10,374 nt of DNA from Verrucomicrobiota bacterium (GTDB lineage Bacteria > Verrucomicrobiota > Lentisphaeria > Oligosphaerales > JAFGRS01): the NCBI GenBank assembly GCA_019136035.1, contig JAGVUW010000196.1:1-10374 (forward strand), given 5' to 3'. This document shows positions 10,150 to 10,374 of the stretch, piece by piece (position 1 is the first letter of the stretch; every line of letters begins with the position of its first letter). A program made the translations under genes and the position numbers. The notes below the pieces were generated by a model. The model saw nothing but the letters and a program-made list of their open reading frames with translations. It was not told the DNA's origin and did no database searches.

Positions 10150-10374
10150 TCAGAAGTCGAAGGCATCGGCCTTGGCTCCGGCGGGCTTGTCGGTCTTCGG
10201 CGCCGGCGCCGCCGGCGCGGCCTTGGGTGCCTCGGCCTTGGGCTTGTCGTCGGCCTTGGGCTTGTCGTCGGCCTTGGGCTTGTCGTCGGCCTTGGGCTTG
10301 TCGTCGGCCTTGGGCGTCTCGGCCGTGGGCTTGGCCGGCGCGGCGTCGGCCTTGGGCGTCTCGGCGTCGGCCGG
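10150..10374 (-). CDS. C-terminal tail of an Ala/Lys/Pro/Asp-rich protein (partial)
   Basis: The frame enters from the right edge and stops at the TGA at 10150-10152, giving the last 74 residues. The tail is low-complexity: ADAETPKADAAPAKPTAETP, four repeats of ADDKPK, then KAEAPKAAPAAPAPKTDKPA and the terminal KADAFDF. It is probably disordered. The base sequence carries an 18-bp repeat in frame. Similar alanine/lysine-rich tails occur on several ribosomal and DNA-binding proteins of high-GC bacteria, but no folded domain is visible and I cannot name the protein. The terminal FDF does not match the DDIPF tip of SSB. mreB often lies upstream of mreC, but MreB is not known for such a tail. Codon use is consistently G/C at third positions, which supports real coding. 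Confidence 0.7.
   Translation of the reverse strand, partial: PADAETPKADAAPAKPTAETPKADDKPKADDKPKADDKPKADDKPKAEAPKAAPAAPAPKTDKPAGAKADAFDF
10234..10314 (-). repeat. 18-bp in-frame coding tandem repeat, about 4.5 units
   Basis: The + strand unit GGCCTTGGGCTTGTCGTC is repeated exactly at 10234-10251, 10252-10269, 10270-10287 and 10288-10305, with half a unit following. On the coding strand each unit encodes ADDKPK. Identity at the base level implies recent slippage or amplification. Confidence 0.93.

Noticed and set aside
1..10374. tRNA or rRNA genes, toxin-antitoxin, phage or defence genes
   Set aside because: I saw no tRNA-like cloverleaf with a GGTTCGA-type T-loop, no rRNA motifs, and no integrase, restriction, toxin or phage structural motifs in the supported proteins.

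Overview
The window is GC-rich bacterial chromosomal DNA. The best clue to its origin is a pair of short pseudopilin-like proteins. Each has a prepilin-type N-terminus beginning FTLIELLVVIAIIAILAA and a C-terminal H-X9-DG motif, a combination very common in the PVC superphylum (Lentisphaerota, Planctomycetota, Verrucomicrobiota). The absence of Gly just before FTLIE and the CRTAC1-type VCBS/ASPIC-UnbV protein fit the same group. I favour a high-GC Lentisphaerota-like or Planctomycetota-like lineage, but the sequence alone does not prove it.

Layout, left to right. (1) 1-1762: two tandem, same-strand pseudopilin paralogues. Each has its own extended -10 promoter, a conserved leader with a hairpin, and an identical ribosome-binding site, so promoter, leader and gene were duplicated as a unit. 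(2) 1763-3547: an orphan NMT1/SsuA-type substrate-binding protein on the + strand, bracketed by two inverted copies of a 40-bp palindromic repeat. (3) 3548-6434: a minus-strand operon of a GT4 glycosyltransferase followed by an exported seven-repeat FG-GAP/VCBS protein with an ASPIC/UnbV C-terminus. (4) 6435-6996: a 562-bp non-coding island of polypyrimidine/polypurine and tandem repeats. (5) 6997-9038: a divergent pair, an ETF-beta-lysine-methyltransferase-like enzyme (minus) and the FAD:protein FMN transferase ApbE (plus). (6) 9039-9272: a repeat island between convergent genes, framed by two perfect 23-bp direct repeats. (7) 9273-10062: mreC on the minus strand, broken by a single extra base. 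(8) 10150-10374: the C-terminal tail of an Ala/Lys/Pro/Asp-rich protein with an 18-bp coding repeat.

The genes do not form one pathway. ApbE and the methyltransferase may both act on flavoproteins. The glycosyltransferase and propeller protein are probably cotranscribed. The pseudopilins and MreC belong to the cell envelope.

The most distinctive feature is the non-coding DNA. Related modules recur between the genes: 9-bp tandem repeats, a GGCTGTCCC module, a GAGGAC hexamer array, a 40-bp palindrome and a 21-22-bp GGAGCGGCTGCAG segment. I regard this as a modular intergenic repeat family. I see no convincing new enzymatic or defence system.
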